NCBI RefSeq assembly: GCF_009663395.1
Contig: NZ_QKNW01000001.1
Coordinates: 1,922,001-1,986,000 of the forward strand
Length of the DNA: 64,000 nucleotides
Direction of reading: 5' to 3'
Source: Halosegnis longus
Lineage (GTDB): Archaea > Halobacteriota > Halobacteria > Halobacteriales > Haloarculaceae
In this document: one piece after another, positions 31,823 to 41,226 of the stretch
Layout of the letters: each line of letters opens with the position of its first letter
Numbering within the stretch: the first letter of the stretch is position 1
Notes under the pieces: generated by a model
What the model was told of the DNA's origin: nothing
Seen by the model: the letters and a program-made list of their open reading frames with translations, nothing else
The model's database searches: none
Program-made: the position numbers and the translations under genes

Positions 31823-34093
31823 TTACTGGAACGTGCGAGACACGTCGCGGCCGGTGTCGTCGCCGCTCTCGAAGTCCGCCTCGATATCGTCGTACTGTTC
31901 GCGGGTCTCCGCGTCGACCGATGCCTTCACCTCGTCGAGCGCCTGCTCGAAGTGGTCCATCGTCACGCGGACGTTTCCGGCGGAGCCGGCGGCGTCCTCG
32001 GGGTCGACGGAGTTGATGTACTCGCGGGTCGCGGCCATCGACGCCTCGCGGGCGACGGCCTCGATGTCGGCACCGACGTAGTTGTCGGTCTTGCGCGCCA
32101 GCCGGTCGAGGTCAACGTCGTCGGCGAGCGGCTTGTTCCGCGTGTGCACCTCGAAGATCTTGCGGCGGCCGTCCTCGTCGGGCACCGGCACGTGGATGTG
32201 GCGGTCCAGTCGGCCCGGGCGCAACAGCGCCGAGTCGATGAGGTCCGGCCGGTTCGTCGTCGCGACGACGACCACGTCTTCGAGCTCTTCCAGCCCGTCC
32301 AGCTCGGTCAGCAGCTGGGAGACGACGCGCTCGCCGACGCCGGAATCGCCCATGTTCTTGCCGCGCTGGCCGGCGATGGCGTCGATTTCATCGAAGAAGA
32401 TGACCGTTGGCGCGTTCGAGCGTGCCTTCTCGAACACCTCACGGACACCCTTCTCCGACTCGCCGACGTACTTGTTGAGCAGCTCCGGTCCCTTCACCGA
32501 GATGAAGTTGGACTCGGCCTCGTTGGCGACGGCCTTGGCGATGAGCGTCTTCCCTGTACCGGGGGGACCGTACATCAGCACGCCCTTCGCGGCCTGTAGG
32601 TCCATCTGCTCGAACACCTCGGGGTAGTCGAGCGGCCACTGGATGGTCTCCTGCAGCCGGGTCTTGGTGTCGTCCAGGCCACCGACGTCGTTCCACTGCA
32701 CGTCGGGTACCTCGACGAAGACCTCCCGCATCGCGCTCGGGGTGATACCCTTGAGCGCGTCCTTGAGGTCCGTCTCGGTCACCTCGATGGAGTCGAGCAC
32801 CTCGGCGTCGATTTCGTCGCTTTCGAGGTCCAACTGCGGGCGGACGCGACGGAGCGCGTTCATCGCCGACTCCTTCGCCAGCGATTCGAGGTCGGCCCCG
32901 ACGAAGCCGTGGGTCGACTCGGCGTACTCTTCGAGGTCGATGCCCTCTGCAAGTGGCATCCCGCGGGTGTGGACCTGCAGGACCTCCTCGCGGCCCTCCT
33001 GGTCGGGCACGCCGACCTCGATTTCGCGGTCGAAGCGGCCGCCGCGGCGGAGCGCGGGGTCGATGGAGTCGACGCGGTTGGTGGCGGCGATGACCGTCAC
33101 CTGGCCGCGCTCGTCGAGCCCGTCCATCATCGAGAGCAGCTGGGCGACGACGCGGCGTTCCACGTCGCCGGACGTCTCGCCGCGCTTTGGCGCGATGGAG
33201 TCCAGCTCGTCGATGAAGATGATGGCCGGCTGGTTCTCTTCGGCCTCCTCGAACACCTCCCGTAGCTGTTCCTCGGACTCGCCGTAGTACTTCGACATGA
33301 TCTCCGGCCCGGAGATGTCGGTGAAGTAGGCGTCGACCTCGTTGGCGACGGCCTTGGCGATGAGGGTCTTCCCCGTCCCCGGCGGGCCGTGCAGGAGCAC
33401 GCCCTTCGGCGGGTCGATGCCGAGCTGTGAGAACAGCTCCGGGTGACGCATCGGCAGCTCGATCATCTCGCGCACCTGTTCGAGCTCGTCGTCCAGCCCG
33501 CCGATGTCTTCGTAGGTGACGTTCGGCGTGCTGCCCTCCTCGCTACCGGCGCTCGACTGCTCGCCGACGATCTGTTCGGCCGGCTGTTCGGAGATGTTGA
33601 CCTCCGTCGAGTCCGTGATGACGACCGTCCCCGAGGGGTCGGTCTCGGCGATCTTCATCGGAATCTGCTGGCCGCTCATCGAGGAGAAGGCCCCGAAGCC
33701 GAAGCTGAACGGGACCTGCTGGCCGGGCGTGACCGCCTGCCCGGAGAGCTTGTCGCGAATCGGGCCGGCGATGTTGCCGCGAATCCGGAGATTCGCCGGG
33801 AGCGCGACGGTAATCGACTTGGCCGGGTTCACGTCGGCCTTCTCGATCTCGACGCGGTCGTCGATGCCGACGCCCGCCTCGGAGCGGAGCCGTCCGTCGA
33901 TGCGGACGACGCCGGTGCCGGCGTCCTCGTAGCCGGGGAAGGTGCGGGCGATGGTCCGGTTGTCGCCGCGGCTGATGACGATGTAATCGCCGTTGTCCAA
34001 GCCGAGTTCCTCCATCGCCTCGGGGTCGACCATCGCGAGCCCGCGACCGGCCTTGCTCTGTGGCATCGGCTTCACGACGAGCGTCTGGCTCAC
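31823..34093 (-). CDS. AAA+ ATPase of the Cdc48/VCP class (CdcH)
   Basis: 756 aa, standard length. N-domain (about 1-185, with [23 protein letters not shown]), then two AAA modules. D1 has Walker [15 protein letters not shown] (about 232-245) and Walker [13 protein letters not shown] (about 285-296). D2 has [14 protein letters not shown] (about 505-518) and [13 protein letters not shown] (about 562-574), with arginine-finger RPGRLDRH. Hexameric unfoldase that feeds substrates to the proteasome. The GTG start overlaps the stop of the upstream small gene (TGA within GTGA), so translation is coupled. The acidic C-terminal region ends in DVSRTFQ. Confidence 0.96.
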   Translation of the reverse strand: MSQTLVVKPMPQSKAGRGLAMVDPEAMEELGLDNGDYIVISRGDNRTIARTFPGYEDAGTGVVRIDGRLRSEAGVGIDDRVEIEKADVNPAKSITVALPANLRIRGNIAGPIRDKLSGQAVTPGQQVPFSFGFGAFSSMSGQQIPMKIAETDPSGTVVITDSTEVNISEQPAEQIVGEQSSAGSEEGSTPNVTYEDIGGLDDELEQVREMIELPMRHPELFSQLGIDPPKGVLLHGPPGTGKTLIAKAVANEVDAYFTDISGPEIMSKYYGESEEQLREVFEEAEENQPAIIFIDELDSIAPKRGETSGDVERRVVAQLLSMMDGLDERGQVTVIAATNRVDSIDPALRRGGRFDREIEVGVPDQEGREEVLQVHTRGMPLAEGIDLEEYAESTHGFVGADLESLAKESAMNALRRVRPQLDLESDEIDAEVLDSIEVTETDLKDALKGITPSAMREVFVEVPDVQWNDVGGLDDTKTRLQETIQWPLDYPEVFEQMDLQAAKGVLMYGPPGTGKTLIAKAVANEAESNFISVKGPELLNKYVGESEKGVREVFEKARSNAPTVIFFDEIDAIAGQRGKNMGDSGVGERVVSQLLTELDGLEELEDVVVVATTNRPDLIDSALLRPGRLDRHIHVPVPDEDGRRKIFEVHTRNKPLADDVDLDRLARKTDNYVGADIEAVAREASMAATREYINSVDPEDAAGSAGNVRVTMDHFEQALDEVKASVDAETREQYDDIEADFESGDDTGRDVSRTFQ

Positions 34094-34329
34094 CGAACCA
34101 CCTCCACGGTGACGACGCCGTTGTTCACGCGAGCGGTCGCGTCGCCCGCGGGCACGTCAAACTCGTACTGGTCGTCGCCGACGACGACCATCGCGGTCCC
34201 GGCGACGACGTCTGCCGTCGCCTCGGTGCCTGCGCCAACGTCGGCCACGAAACCGACGGTGTCGCCCTGCTCGTACTGCGTCACGGCGACGCCGTCCTCG
34301 CGGGCGAACTGCGTTGTAAAGTCACTCAT
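34090..34329 (-). CDS. 79-aa DUF7127/Hsp20-like protein preceding cdcH
   Basis: Beta-rich: [19 protein letters not shown], then [21 protein letters not shown] and [11 protein letters not shown]. The last strand pattern, with G-V-x-T/V-V at the end, resembles the alpha-crystallin core. No N- or C-terminal extension of true small heat-shock proteins. It overlaps cdcH by 4 nt, and the same pairing is common in haloarchaea, so it may deliver or modify CdcH substrates; that is inference. A very good TATA box lies upstream. Confidence 0.78.
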   Translation of the reverse strand: MSDFTTQFAREDGVAVTQYEQGDTVGFVADVGAGTEATADVVAGTAMVVVGDDQYEFDVPAGDATARVNNGVVTVEVVR

Positions 34330-34351
34330 CCTAACTCCATGTTAGTCGCAA

Positions 34352-34363
34352 TACTATATAAAC
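34352..34363 (-). promoter_or_regulatory. TATA box of the DUF7127-cdcH operon
   Basis: Minus strand TTTATATAGTA, centred 28 nt before the start at 34329. The intergenic segment to 34471 also contains the palindrome AGAGT-CGGCCAA-ACTCT (34393-34409). Confidence 0.7.
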
Positions 34364-34392
34364 GCATCGCCAGTAGCGGCATACTGTAATAA

Positions 34393-34409
34393 AGAGTCGG
34401 CCAAACTCT
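34393..34409. repeat. inverted repeat AGAGT-N7-ACTCT with CGGCCAAAC core
   Basis: AGAGTCGGCCAAACTCT has perfect 5-bp arms. It lies between the divergent cdcH operon and an alpha/beta hydrolase gene, 64 nt upstream of the cdcH operon start. Its centre shares CGGCCAAAC with the two copies near 3.7 kb. Confidence 0.35.
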
Positions 34410-34471
34410 GTTTGCGGTTCAGCGCGCACCTCGGCCGTCGCGTTCAAGCCGCTCGGCCGCGAGCGTCGCCC

Positions 34472-35257
34472 ATGGAGACAGTTACGCACGCGGGCAGAGA
34501 AATCGCGTACAGACGCACCGGCGACGGGGAGTTGCCCGTGCTCTACGTCCACGGGGCCGGCGGCGACCACCGGCTGTGGGTCGAACAGTACGCGCCCAAC
34601 GGGGTCGGTCCGGCGGTCGCGCTCGACTTGACCGGCCACGGCGAGAGCGACGACGCCGACCTTGTTGTCGGGCCGGAGACGCTCGACGCCTACGCCGAAG
34701 ACGTGCTCGCAGTCGCCCGCGAGACGGGCGCGGAGACGCTGGTCGGCAACTCGATGGGCGGGGCCGTCGCGCTGTGGGCCGTCCTCGAACACGGTTTCGA
34801 CCCCGAGGCGCTCGTTCTCTGCGGCACGGGCGCGAAACTGGGCGTCGGCGACGAGCTACTGGCGATGTTCGACGGGGAGTTCGACGCCGCTCTCGAAACG
34901 CTTGCCGCGCCGAATCTTCTCTTTCACGACGCCGACGCCGACACCGTCGCCCGAACGACGGCCGCGTTCCACGAGACGGGCCAGGCCGTCACGGTCCGCG
35001 ACTTCCGCACCTGCGACACGTTCGACGTGCGCGACCGGCTCGAGGAAATCGAGACTCCTGCGCTCGCCATCACCGGCGAGCACGACGGCATGACGCCGCC
35101 GTCGTTCACGGAGTACCTGGGCGAAGAGCTACCGGACTGTGAGACGACACTGCTGGCGGACTGCGCGCATCTGTCGATGCTCGAACGCCCGGCCGTCTGG
35201 AACGAGCGCGTCCGTGCGTTCCTCGGGACGGAGCGCCGTCACGTCCCCGACAGCTAG
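34472..35257 (+). CDS. alpha/beta-fold hydrolase
   Basis: 261 aa. Oxyanion and HG motif YVHGAGGDHRLW (about residues 24-35), nucleophile elbow VGNSMGGAVALW (Ser about 93), acid in TGEHDGMTPPSF and base His in DCAHLSMLERP. Probably an esterase or C-C hydrolase; the substrate cannot be inferred. ATG 34472 opens METVTHAGREIAYRR, a typical start of the first strand. Its stop overlaps the convergent panB by 4 nt. Confidence 0.88.
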   Translation: METVTHAGREIAYRRTGDGELPVLYVHGAGGDHRLWVEQYAPNGVGPAVALDLTGHGESDDADLVVGPETLDAYAEDVLAVARETGAETLVGNSMGGAVALWAVLEHGFDPEALVLCGTGAKLGVGDELLAMFDGEFDAALETLAAPNLLFHDADADTVARTTAAFHETGQAVTVRDFRTCDTFDVRDRLEEIETPALAITGEHDGMTPPSFTEYLGEELPDCETTLLADCAHLSMLERPAVWNERVRAFLGTERRHVPDS

Positions 35258-36060
35258 TACACGTCCTCTAACTCGTCCTCGTAGTGTGAGTGGTCCTCGC
35301 CCGGGAACTCGCCCGACTCCACGTCCTCGCGGTAGCCTTCGACCGCTCGCTGCATCTCGCCGCGCACGTCGCCCCACGCCTTCGAGAACGGGGCCGTCCC
35401 CTCACTCAGCCCGAGCACCTCGTCGACGACGAGCACCTGTCCGTCACACTCCGGCCCCGCACCGATGCCGATGGTCGGAATCGCCAGTTCGTCGGTCACC
35501 TCGCTCGCGAGGTTCGCGGGGACGTGCTCTAGGACGAGCGAGAACGCGCCGGCGTCCTCGTGGGCGCGCGCGAGGTCGAGAATCTCCCGTGCGCCCTCGG
35601 CGTCGGTTCCCTGTCGGAACAGCCCGGTCTCGTTTTCGCGCTGCGGGGTGAGCCCCAGATGGGCCATCGTCGGGATGCCGAGGTCGGTCAGCTGTTCGGT
35701 CAACTCGACGGTGTGTGGACCACACTCCAGCTTGACGGCGTCGGCGTCGGCCTCCTTCAGCATGCGGCCGGCGTTCTCGATGCTCGCCTCGGTGCTCACG
35801 CCGAAGGAGAGAAACGGCATGTCCGCGACGACGAGCGCGTCGTCGGCTCCGCGTGCGACCGCGGCGGTGTGGCTCGCCATCTCGTCGACCGTGACGGGCA
35901 GCGTCGAGTCGTGACCCAACTGCGTGTTCCCGACGGAGTCACCGACGAGAATCACGTCGATGCCGGCCTCGTCGACGACGGCGGCGGTCGGGGCGTCGTA
36001 GGCCGTGAGCATGGTAATCGGCTCCGCGCCTGCCTTCGCTCGGATGTCCTTCGCGCGCAT
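35254..36060 (-). CDS. panB: ketopantoate hydroxymethyltransferase (PanB)
   Basis: 268 aa. Transfers the hydroxymethyl group of methylene-tetrahydrofolate to ketoisovalerate, the first step of pantothenate and CoA synthesis. Family signatures are TMLTAYDAPTAAVVDEAG, LVGDSVGNTQLGHDSTLPVTVDEM (metal-binding Asp), AVKLECG, GHLGLTPQ-type IPTMAHLGLTPQ and the catalytic Glu in FSLVLEHVP. An acidic C-terminal tail is halophile-typical. Divergent from the D-2-hydroxyacid dehydrogenase gene. Confidence 0.96.
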   Translation of the reverse strand: MRAKDIRAKAGAEPITMLTAYDAPTAAVVDEAGIDVILVGDSVGNTQLGHDSTLPVTVDEMASHTAAVARGADDALVVADMPFLSFGVSTEASIENAGRMLKEADADAVKLECGPHTVELTEQLTDLGIPTMAHLGLTPQRENETGLFRQGTDAEGAREILDLARAHEDAGAFSLVLEHVPANLASEVTDELAIPTIGIGAGPECDGQVLVVDEVLGLSEGTAPFSKAWGDVRGEMQRAVEGYREDVESGEFPGEDHSHYEDELEDVY

Positions 36061-36137
36061 ACCGGGCGTCCGACCGCGCCGGCGATAAAGCTCCCGTCGC
36101 CGGACGGATTTTTGACCCCTGACCGCGAGGCTCGCGT

Positions 36138-37091
36138 ATGAAGATTCTCGTCTTGCGCGAGGGCGTCCACGGAACGAACGCGAGCGACTACGCCGTCGAG
36201 TTGCGCGACCGCCTCCCCGACCACGAGGTCGTCCACGCGCGCACTCCCGACGAGGAACGCGCCGAAATCACCGACGCGGTCGTCGCGACCGGGACGGACA
36301 TCACCGCTGACCTGCTCGACCGCGCCGAGGCCCTGCGACTCTTCGCCGGCGCGTACGCCGGCCACGGCCACCTCCCCCTCGACGCGCTCGAGTCACACGG
36401 CGTCGGGCTGACGAACGCCACCGGCGTCCACGCGCCCAACATCGGCGAGTACGTCGTCGGCGCGCTGCTTTCTCACGTCCGCAACTTCCAGCAGGCGTAC
36501 CGCCACCAGGAACGCCGAGAGTGGCAGCCGATGCCCGTGACCGAACTCGCCGGGTCGACCGTCACCGTCGTCGGCCTCGGCAACATCGGACGAGCCGTCG
36601 TCGAGCGACTCGACCCGTTCGACGTGGAGACAATCGGCATCCGGGCCTCGCCCGACCTCGGCGGGCCCGCAGATACGGTCCTCGGTCCCGACAGCCTCCA
36701 CGACGCGCTCGCGGACTCGGACGCGGTCGTGCTCGCGTGCCCGCTCACGGACGCGACCCGCGGACTTATCGGGGACGCGGAGTTCGCGACGATGCCCACG
36801 GAGTCGATTCTCGTCAACGTCGCGCGCGGCCCGGTCGTGGACACCGACGCGCTGCTGGAGGCGATTCGCAACGGCCGCATCGGCGGGGCCACCCTCGACG
36901 TGACCGACCCCGAGCCGCTTCCCCCGGAGCATCCGCTCTGGACGCTCTCATCGGTACAGATCACGCCGCACAACGCGGGGTCGACGCCCCGTTATTATGA
37001 ACGGTTGGCCGAGATTGTCGCCACGAACGTCGACCGCGTGGAGCAGGGCGACTGGAGCGTCGACCTCGACAACGTCGTCATCGAACCCTAG
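36138..37091 (+). CDS. D-2-hydroxyacid dehydrogenase (NAD-dependent)
   Basis: 317 aa. Substrate domain with GHGHLPLDALESHGVGLTN and PNIGEYVVGALL. NAD-binding Rossmann motif VVGLGNIGRAVVERL (about residues 142-156). Catalytic Arg in LVNVARGPVVDTDAL, Glu in DVTDPEPLPPEHPLW and His in ITPHNAGSTPRYYERL, which is the full triad of the family. Reduces or oxidises a 2-hydroxyacid such as glyoxylate, hydroxypyruvate or ketopantoate. Divergent from panB (77 nt). Confidence 0.92.
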   Translation: MKILVLREGVHGTNASDYAVELRDRLPDHEVVHARTPDEERAEITDAVVATGTDITADLLDRAEALRLFAGAYAGHGHLPLDALESHGVGLTNATGVHAPNIGEYVVGALLSHVRNFQQAYRHQERREWQPMPVTELAGSTVTVVGLGNIGRAVVERLDPFDVETIGIRASPDLGGPADTVLGPDSLHDALADSDAVVLACPLTDATRGLIGDAEFATMPTESILVNVARGPVVDTDALLEAIRNGRIGGATLDVTDPEPLPPEHPLWTLSSVQITPHNAGSTPRYYERLAEIVATNVDRVEQGDWSVDLDNVVIEP

Positions 37092-37098
37092 TCGAGTC

Positions 37099-37461
37099 TC
37101 ACTCGAGCGGCTCGATGAGTTCGAGCACGTGGCCGTCCGGGTCCTCGATGAAGGCGGTGCGCGCGCCGGCGGCCGGCTGGTCGCCCGGCTCCTGCACGAC
37201 GCCGTGGTTCTCGACGCGCTCGAAGGTGGCGTCCACGTCGTCGACGCGGATGGCGAGGTGGTCCCACGCGGTCCCCTGGTCGAACTCGGTGTCTCCCTCG
37301 GTGTCCGAGAGCTGAAGCTCGACGCCGTCGTCGTCGGCGATGTAGCGGTTTTCGGTGTCGCCCGCCTCGAACGACCAGCTCTCCTCGAACCCGAACTGCT
37401 CGTAGAAGGCGATGGTCTCGTCGGCGTCCGCGACGTTCAGACAGGTGTGGAGTATCTCCAT
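37099..37461 (-). CDS. VOC-superfamily protein, glyoxalase I-like
   Basis: 120 aa. MEILHTCLNVADADETIAFYEQFGFEE begins the first module with a metal-type His (about residue 5). WDHLAIRVDDVDATFERV (His about 68) and FIEDPDGHVLELIEP (Glu about 116) complete the typical ligand set of lactoylglutathione-lyase-like proteins. Glutathione is absent in haloarchaea, so another thiol or a different reaction is likely. It converges on the dehydrogenase gene with 7 nt between. Confidence 0.82.
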   Translation of the reverse strand: MEILHTCLNVADADETIAFYEQFGFEESWSFEAGDTENRYIADDDGVELQLSDTEGDTEFDQGTAWDHLAIRVDDVDATFERVENHGVVQEPGDQPAAGARTAFIEDPDGHVLELIEPLE

Positions 37462-37539
37462 ACTCCCTTCGCGCGCGCGCCGCCGACATGAATCCGACGG
37501 CACCGCTACGTACAACTGCCTCTCGCTCCATGACTCGGT

Positions 37540-37980
37540 ATGACCAACCGTGGGGCCGTCCTCGCCGGCTGGGGTGCCGGCGTCGGCTACCTCGCCGTGC
37601 TCGCGTTCACGCCGACGCTCCACGAACTACCCGCCGCCTCGCTGCCGCTGCTGTTCGGGACGGGCGTCGTCGCGGGCGTCGTCGCGGGCACGCTCGCGGA
37701 GGACCGCACCGACCACCACGGCCTGCTCGCCGGGTCGCTCGCCGGCGGCGTTGCGGGCGCGGCTATCGTGCTCGTCTTCTTCGCGAACGAGCCGTACGGC
37801 GTCTTCAACGGGCTCAATCGGCTCGCGGCGACGGAGCTTTCTCGGTTCGATGTCGTCTTCGAGTACCCCGACGCGACGACCGGGCTTATCGCCGGGAGCT
37901 GTTGGACCATCATCGCCGGTATCGGTGCCTACGCGGGCGGCGTCGCCCCGCGGCTCCGGGGGGAACTCATCCGCGAATAG
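37540..37980 (+). CDS. small haloarchaeal membrane protein, possibly DUF5518
   Basis: 146 aa. Four hydrophobic segments (about residues 6-23, 33-49, 60-80, 115-132). Gly- and Ala-rich helices resemble small-molecule or stress-related membrane proteins of unknown function. It is divergent from the VOC gene. No catalytic motif. Confidence 0.68.
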   Translation: MTNRGAVLAGWGAGVGYLAVLAFTPTLHELPAASLPLLFGTGVVAGVVAGTLAEDRTDHHGLLAGSLAGGVAGAAIVLVFFANEPYGVFNGLNRLAATELSRFDVVFEYPDATTGLIAGSCWTIIAGIGAYAGGVAPRLRGELIRE

Positions 37981-37996
37981 GTCCGGCGAGCGTCAG

Positions 37997-38635
37997 CTAC
38001 TCGCGGGTCGACTCGATTTCCGCCCGCAGGTCATCGAGGTCGTCCTGGAGCGACTCGATTTTCCGCTCTGCCTGCGTCGGGTCGCGCGCGCCCAGCGAGA
38101 GCAGCCGATTCCGCACCGCCTGGAAGGAGGCGTCGACTTCCTCGCGGGCCGTCAGCGCGCGGTGGTTCGAGACGAAGTGGAGCAGCGTCCACCACCCCGC
38201 CGGCACGGGGCCATCGTCGGGGTAGGTGTCGACGGGCGCGAGGTCGGTGAGGTCGGCGTACTCCTCGTAGAGGGGCCGGGCCATCGCCGTCGCGAGAAAC
38301 TGGAGGTCATCGACGAGTGCGTCGCCGCGGGGACCGAACGTCTCGGTGTCGTCGTCGGGACCGACCTCTCGCCACGAGTGAGCCAACCCCTCCTCGACGA
38401 GCTCGTCCCAGCGGTCGCGCTCGGCGGCGACGAGCAGGTCGACCTCGCCCCGGAGGTGGAGCCGGACCTGTCCGCCCGGCCGGCCGGGGTCGTGGCCGTA
38501 CCGCAGGAAGCCGCAGCGCTCGCAGGCGTCAGTCGAGAGCAGGCGGTCGCGCGCCGAGAGCAGGTACTCGCGGACGAGCCGCTCGTCGGCGGCCGCGCCC
38601 GCGGTGTCGAACTCGACGACGGTGGCGTCGGCCAC
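37997..38635 (-). CDS. conserved haloarchaeal protein with possible CxxC site and coiled coil
   Basis: 212 aa. SARDRLLSTDACERCGFLRYGHD (Cys about 38 and 41) resembles half of a zinc site. A helical middle follows, and the end IESLQDDLDDLRAEIEST (about 192-210) is a probable coiled coil. GWWTLLHFVSNHRALTAREEV is a distinctive conserved-looking block. Unknown function. It overlaps the stop of asd by one base on the same strand and is probably co-transcribed. Confidence 0.68.
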   Translation of the reverse strand: MADATVVEFDTAGAAADERLVREYLLSARDRLLSTDACERCGFLRYGHDPGRPGGQVRLHLRGEVDLLVAAERDRWDELVEEGLAHSWREVGPDDDTETFGPRGDALVDDLQFLATAMARPLYEEYADLTDLAPVDTYPDDGPVPAGWWTLLHFVSNHRALTAREEVDASFQAVRNRLLSLGARDPTQAERKIESLQDDLDDLRAEIESTRE

Positions 38636-39666
38636 TACAGGTAGCCTTCCTCCAACAGCAGTTCGCCGTTGAGCACCGACGCGCCGGCCGCGCCCCGAAT
38701 CGTGTTGTGGGCGAGACAGTTGTACTGGACGCCGCCCTCGGTCCGGCGGAACCCGCCCGCGGAGACGGCCATCCCGTCGCCGCGGTTCCGGTCGAGTCGC
38801 GGCTGTGGCCGGTCCAGTTCCTCGAACGTGTGGATGAGCCGCTCGGGCGAGGAGGGGAGCGTCGCGGACGGGTACGCCGACATCGCCGCGGAGACCTCTT
38901 CCGGGGTCACGTCGTCGCTCGTGTCGGCCCAGACGTTCTCTAGGTGGCCGTCGATGGTCGGAATCCGGTTACAGGAGGCGGCCACGTCCATCGAGTGGAG
39001 GACGACCTCCGCGCCGTTGAACTCACCGAGCAGCTTGCGCGACTCCGACTCCATCTTCTGTTCCTCGCCGCCGATGTGCGGGATGGCGTTGTCGATGATC
39101 TCCATCGAGGTGACGCCGGAGTAGCCGGCCCCCGAGACCGCCTGCAGGGTGGAGACGCGCACGGAGTCGAGCCCGTACTGGTCGAGCGCGGCCAAGGTGG
39201 GCACCATCGTAATCGTCGAGCAGTTCGGATTCTTCAGGAGTGCGCCGTCCCAGCCGCGCTCGTCGCGCTGGACGTCGATGAGTCCGAGGTGGTCGGCGTT
39301 CACCTCGGGGATGATGAGAGGCACGTCGTCGGCCATCCGGGCGTTCGAGGAATTCGAAGAGATCACGTAGCCGGCTTCCGCGAGGTCGGGTTCGACCTCG
39401 GCACCGACGCCGGAGGGGAGCGAGGAGAACAGCAGCGTCACGTCGTCGTCGATTGCGTCCGGCTCGGTGGCTGCGACCTCGATATCGGTCACGGAATCGG
39501 GCATGGGGGTGTCCGCCCGCCACTTGGCGGCCTCCTTGTACGTCTTGCCCGCCGATGCCGGGGAGGCGGTGAGCGTCGCGATGTCGAACTCCGGGTGGGG
39601 TTCGAGCAGCTGAATGAGTCGCTGTCCGACCGCACCGGTTGCGCCGAGAATGCCAACGTCTACCAT
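38635..39666 (-). CDS. asd: aspartate-semialdehyde dehydrogenase
   Basis: 343 aa of the archaeal/fungal-type enzyme: reduces beta-aspartyl phosphate to aspartate semialdehyde with NADPH in lysine, threonine and methionine synthesis. N-terminal GATGAVGQRLIQLL (NADPH site), active-site Cys in LLKNPNCSTITMV (about residue 150) and substrate region IPTIDGHLENVWAD. ATG 39666 (MVDVGILGATG) is preferred over a longer reading starting 9 residues upstream, since the coding Rossmann strand begins here. Followed by the CxxC coiled-coil gene. Confidence 0.95.
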   Translation of the reverse strand: MVDVGILGATGAVGQRLIQLLEPHPEFDIATLTASPASAGKTYKEAAKWRADTPMPDSVTDIEVAATEPDAIDDDVTLLFSSLPSGVGAEVEPDLAEAGYVISSNSSNARMADDVPLIIPEVNADHLGLIDVQRDERGWDGALLKNPNCSTITMVPTLAALDQYGLDSVRVSTLQAVSGAGYSGVTSMEIIDNAIPHIGGEEQKMESESRKLLGEFNGAEVVLHSMDVAASCNRIPTIDGHLENVWADTSDDVTPEEVSAAMSAYPSATLPSSPERLIHTFEELDRPQPRLDRNRGDGMAVSAGGFRRTEGGVQYNCLAHNTIRGAAGASVLNGELLLEEGYL

Positions 39667-39726
39667 TGGCGAACCTCGGACGGGCCGACTCAAAACCGTG
39701 TCGTCACGGGAAGGCGTTGCCGACCG

Positions 39727-41226
39727 TCAGTCGTCGCTTGCGGCGGCGTCCATGTCGTCGGCGTCCGTCGGTGCCGACTCGGAGCCGCGAAGCTCCGCGT
39801 CCCGCCAGCGGCCGCGCTTGAACCACGCTAACGCGAGCAGCGCGCCCACGACGTTGGAGACAACGAAGCCCCACCAGATGCCGGCCGGTCCAATCGCCGT
39901 GACCACCTGCGGAACGGTGAGCGTCACGCCGACGAGCGGGAGCGTGTAGACCCCGCCGATACCGAGTGCCAGCCCCGCCGCGACCGGGAGCCGGATGAGA
40001 CCGAGGAAGGTGATGGTGATGACCGCCGACACGAGCGTCTGGCCCGCACCGCGGAATGCCCCCGTGTACGCGCGGACGACGCCGATGAAGCCGAAGGTCA
40101 GGGCGACGTACCGGAGGAACTGTGCGCCCGTCGCGACGACCTGTTCGGTCCCCGGATTCGACGGGTCGGTGAACACGCGGATAATCGGCTCGGGAAAGAG
40201 GAAGACGAGCACCCCGACGGCACCGAGGATGAGGAACGTGGCGACGGCGGCCACGTCGGCGGCCGTCTCCGCGCGGTCCGGCTTCCCGGCCCCGATGTTC
40301 TGGCCCGCCATCGTCTCGACGCCGCGCGCGACGGCAATCGCCGGCAGGAAGATGACCGAGAAGACGCGCACGCCGATGCCGTAGCCGGAGACGACCTCCG
40401 TGGCGAAGGTGCCGACGATGATGAGCAGGAGATTCACCGACAGCGACCGGCTCACGCCCTCGACGGAGGCGGGCACGCCGATGTTGAGAATCTCGCGCAG
40501 ATAGCCGAAGTCCGGCTTCATATCCGAGACGCGTATCCTGACGCCCCGTTTGCCGGAGAACATGATGCCGAAGCCGGCGACGGTGGCGACGACCCGCGAG
40601 AAGACGGTGGCGTAGGCGGCCCCCTCGATGCCGAGTTCGGGGAAGAAGACCCAGCCGTTGATGAGGAACGGGTCGAGGACGACGTTGAGGATGACCGTCA
40701 CCAGCATGACGAGCATCGGCGTCACGGTGTCGCCGTAGCCGCGCATCAGCGAGATGAAGATGAAGAAGCCGAACATCGCCGGCAGGCCGAGCGTGATGAC
40801 CTTCATGTACTTCGTCGCCTCGACCAGCGTCGCCGGCGCGGCCCCGAAGATGGTCAACAGGTCGTCGACGATGAAGAAGCCGATGAACCCAAGTATGGCA
40901 GAGGCGGTAAGCGCGAAGACGACCGTCTGTGCGGCGGCGTACTCGGCCTGTCGCTCGTCGCCGCGGCCGGTGTTTTGTGCGACGAGGACGCTCCCCGCCA
41001 CCGAGATACCGAGCCCGAGCGAGATGAATAGAAACACCATCGGGAACGCGAACGAAATCGCGGCCAGCGCGGTGTTGGAGTACTGGCCCAGCCAGAACGT
41101 GTCGGCCAGATTGTACGCCGTCTGGAGCAGATTCGTGATGACGATGGGGAGCGCGAGGAAGAAGAGCGGCTTCGCGACGCCGCCCTCTGTGAGTTCGAGG
41201 TCTTCCTTCCCGGGGAACAGCCCCAT
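39727..41226 (-). CDS. MATE-family multidrug/cation efflux transporter
   Basis: 499 aa with twelve predicted membrane helices in two repeats of six (MFKPL-like opening LTEGGVAKPLFFLALPIVITNLLQTAYNLADTFWLGQ). MATE proteins export drugs or metabolites in exchange for Na+ or H+; in haloarchaea Na+ coupling is likely. The C-terminus is a charged tail (SESAPTDADDMDAAASDD). Its ATG shares a base with the TetR stop (TGATG), so it forms a bicistronic unit with the regulator. Confidence 0.92.
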   Translation of the reverse strand: MGLFPGKEDLELTEGGVAKPLFFLALPIVITNLLQTAYNLADTFWLGQYSNTALAAISFAFPMVFLFISLGLGISVAGSVLVAQNTGRGDERQAEYAAAQTVVFALTASAILGFIGFFIVDDLLTIFGAAPATLVEATKYMKVITLGLPAMFGFFIFISLMRGYGDTVTPMLVMLVTVILNVVLDPFLINGWVFFPELGIEGAAYATVFSRVVATVAGFGIMFSGKRGVRIRVSDMKPDFGYLREILNIGVPASVEGVSRSLSVNLLLIIVGTFATEVVSGYGIGVRVFSVIFLPAIAVARGVETMAGQNIGAGKPDRAETAADVAAVATFLILGAVGVLVFLFPEPIIRVFTDPSNPGTEQVVATGAQFLRYVALTFGFIGVVRAYTGAFRGAGQTLVSAVITITFLGLIRLPVAAGLALGIGGVYTLPLVGVTLTVPQVVTAIGPAGIWWGFVVSNVVGALLALAWFKRGRWRDAELRGSESAPTDADDMDAAASDD

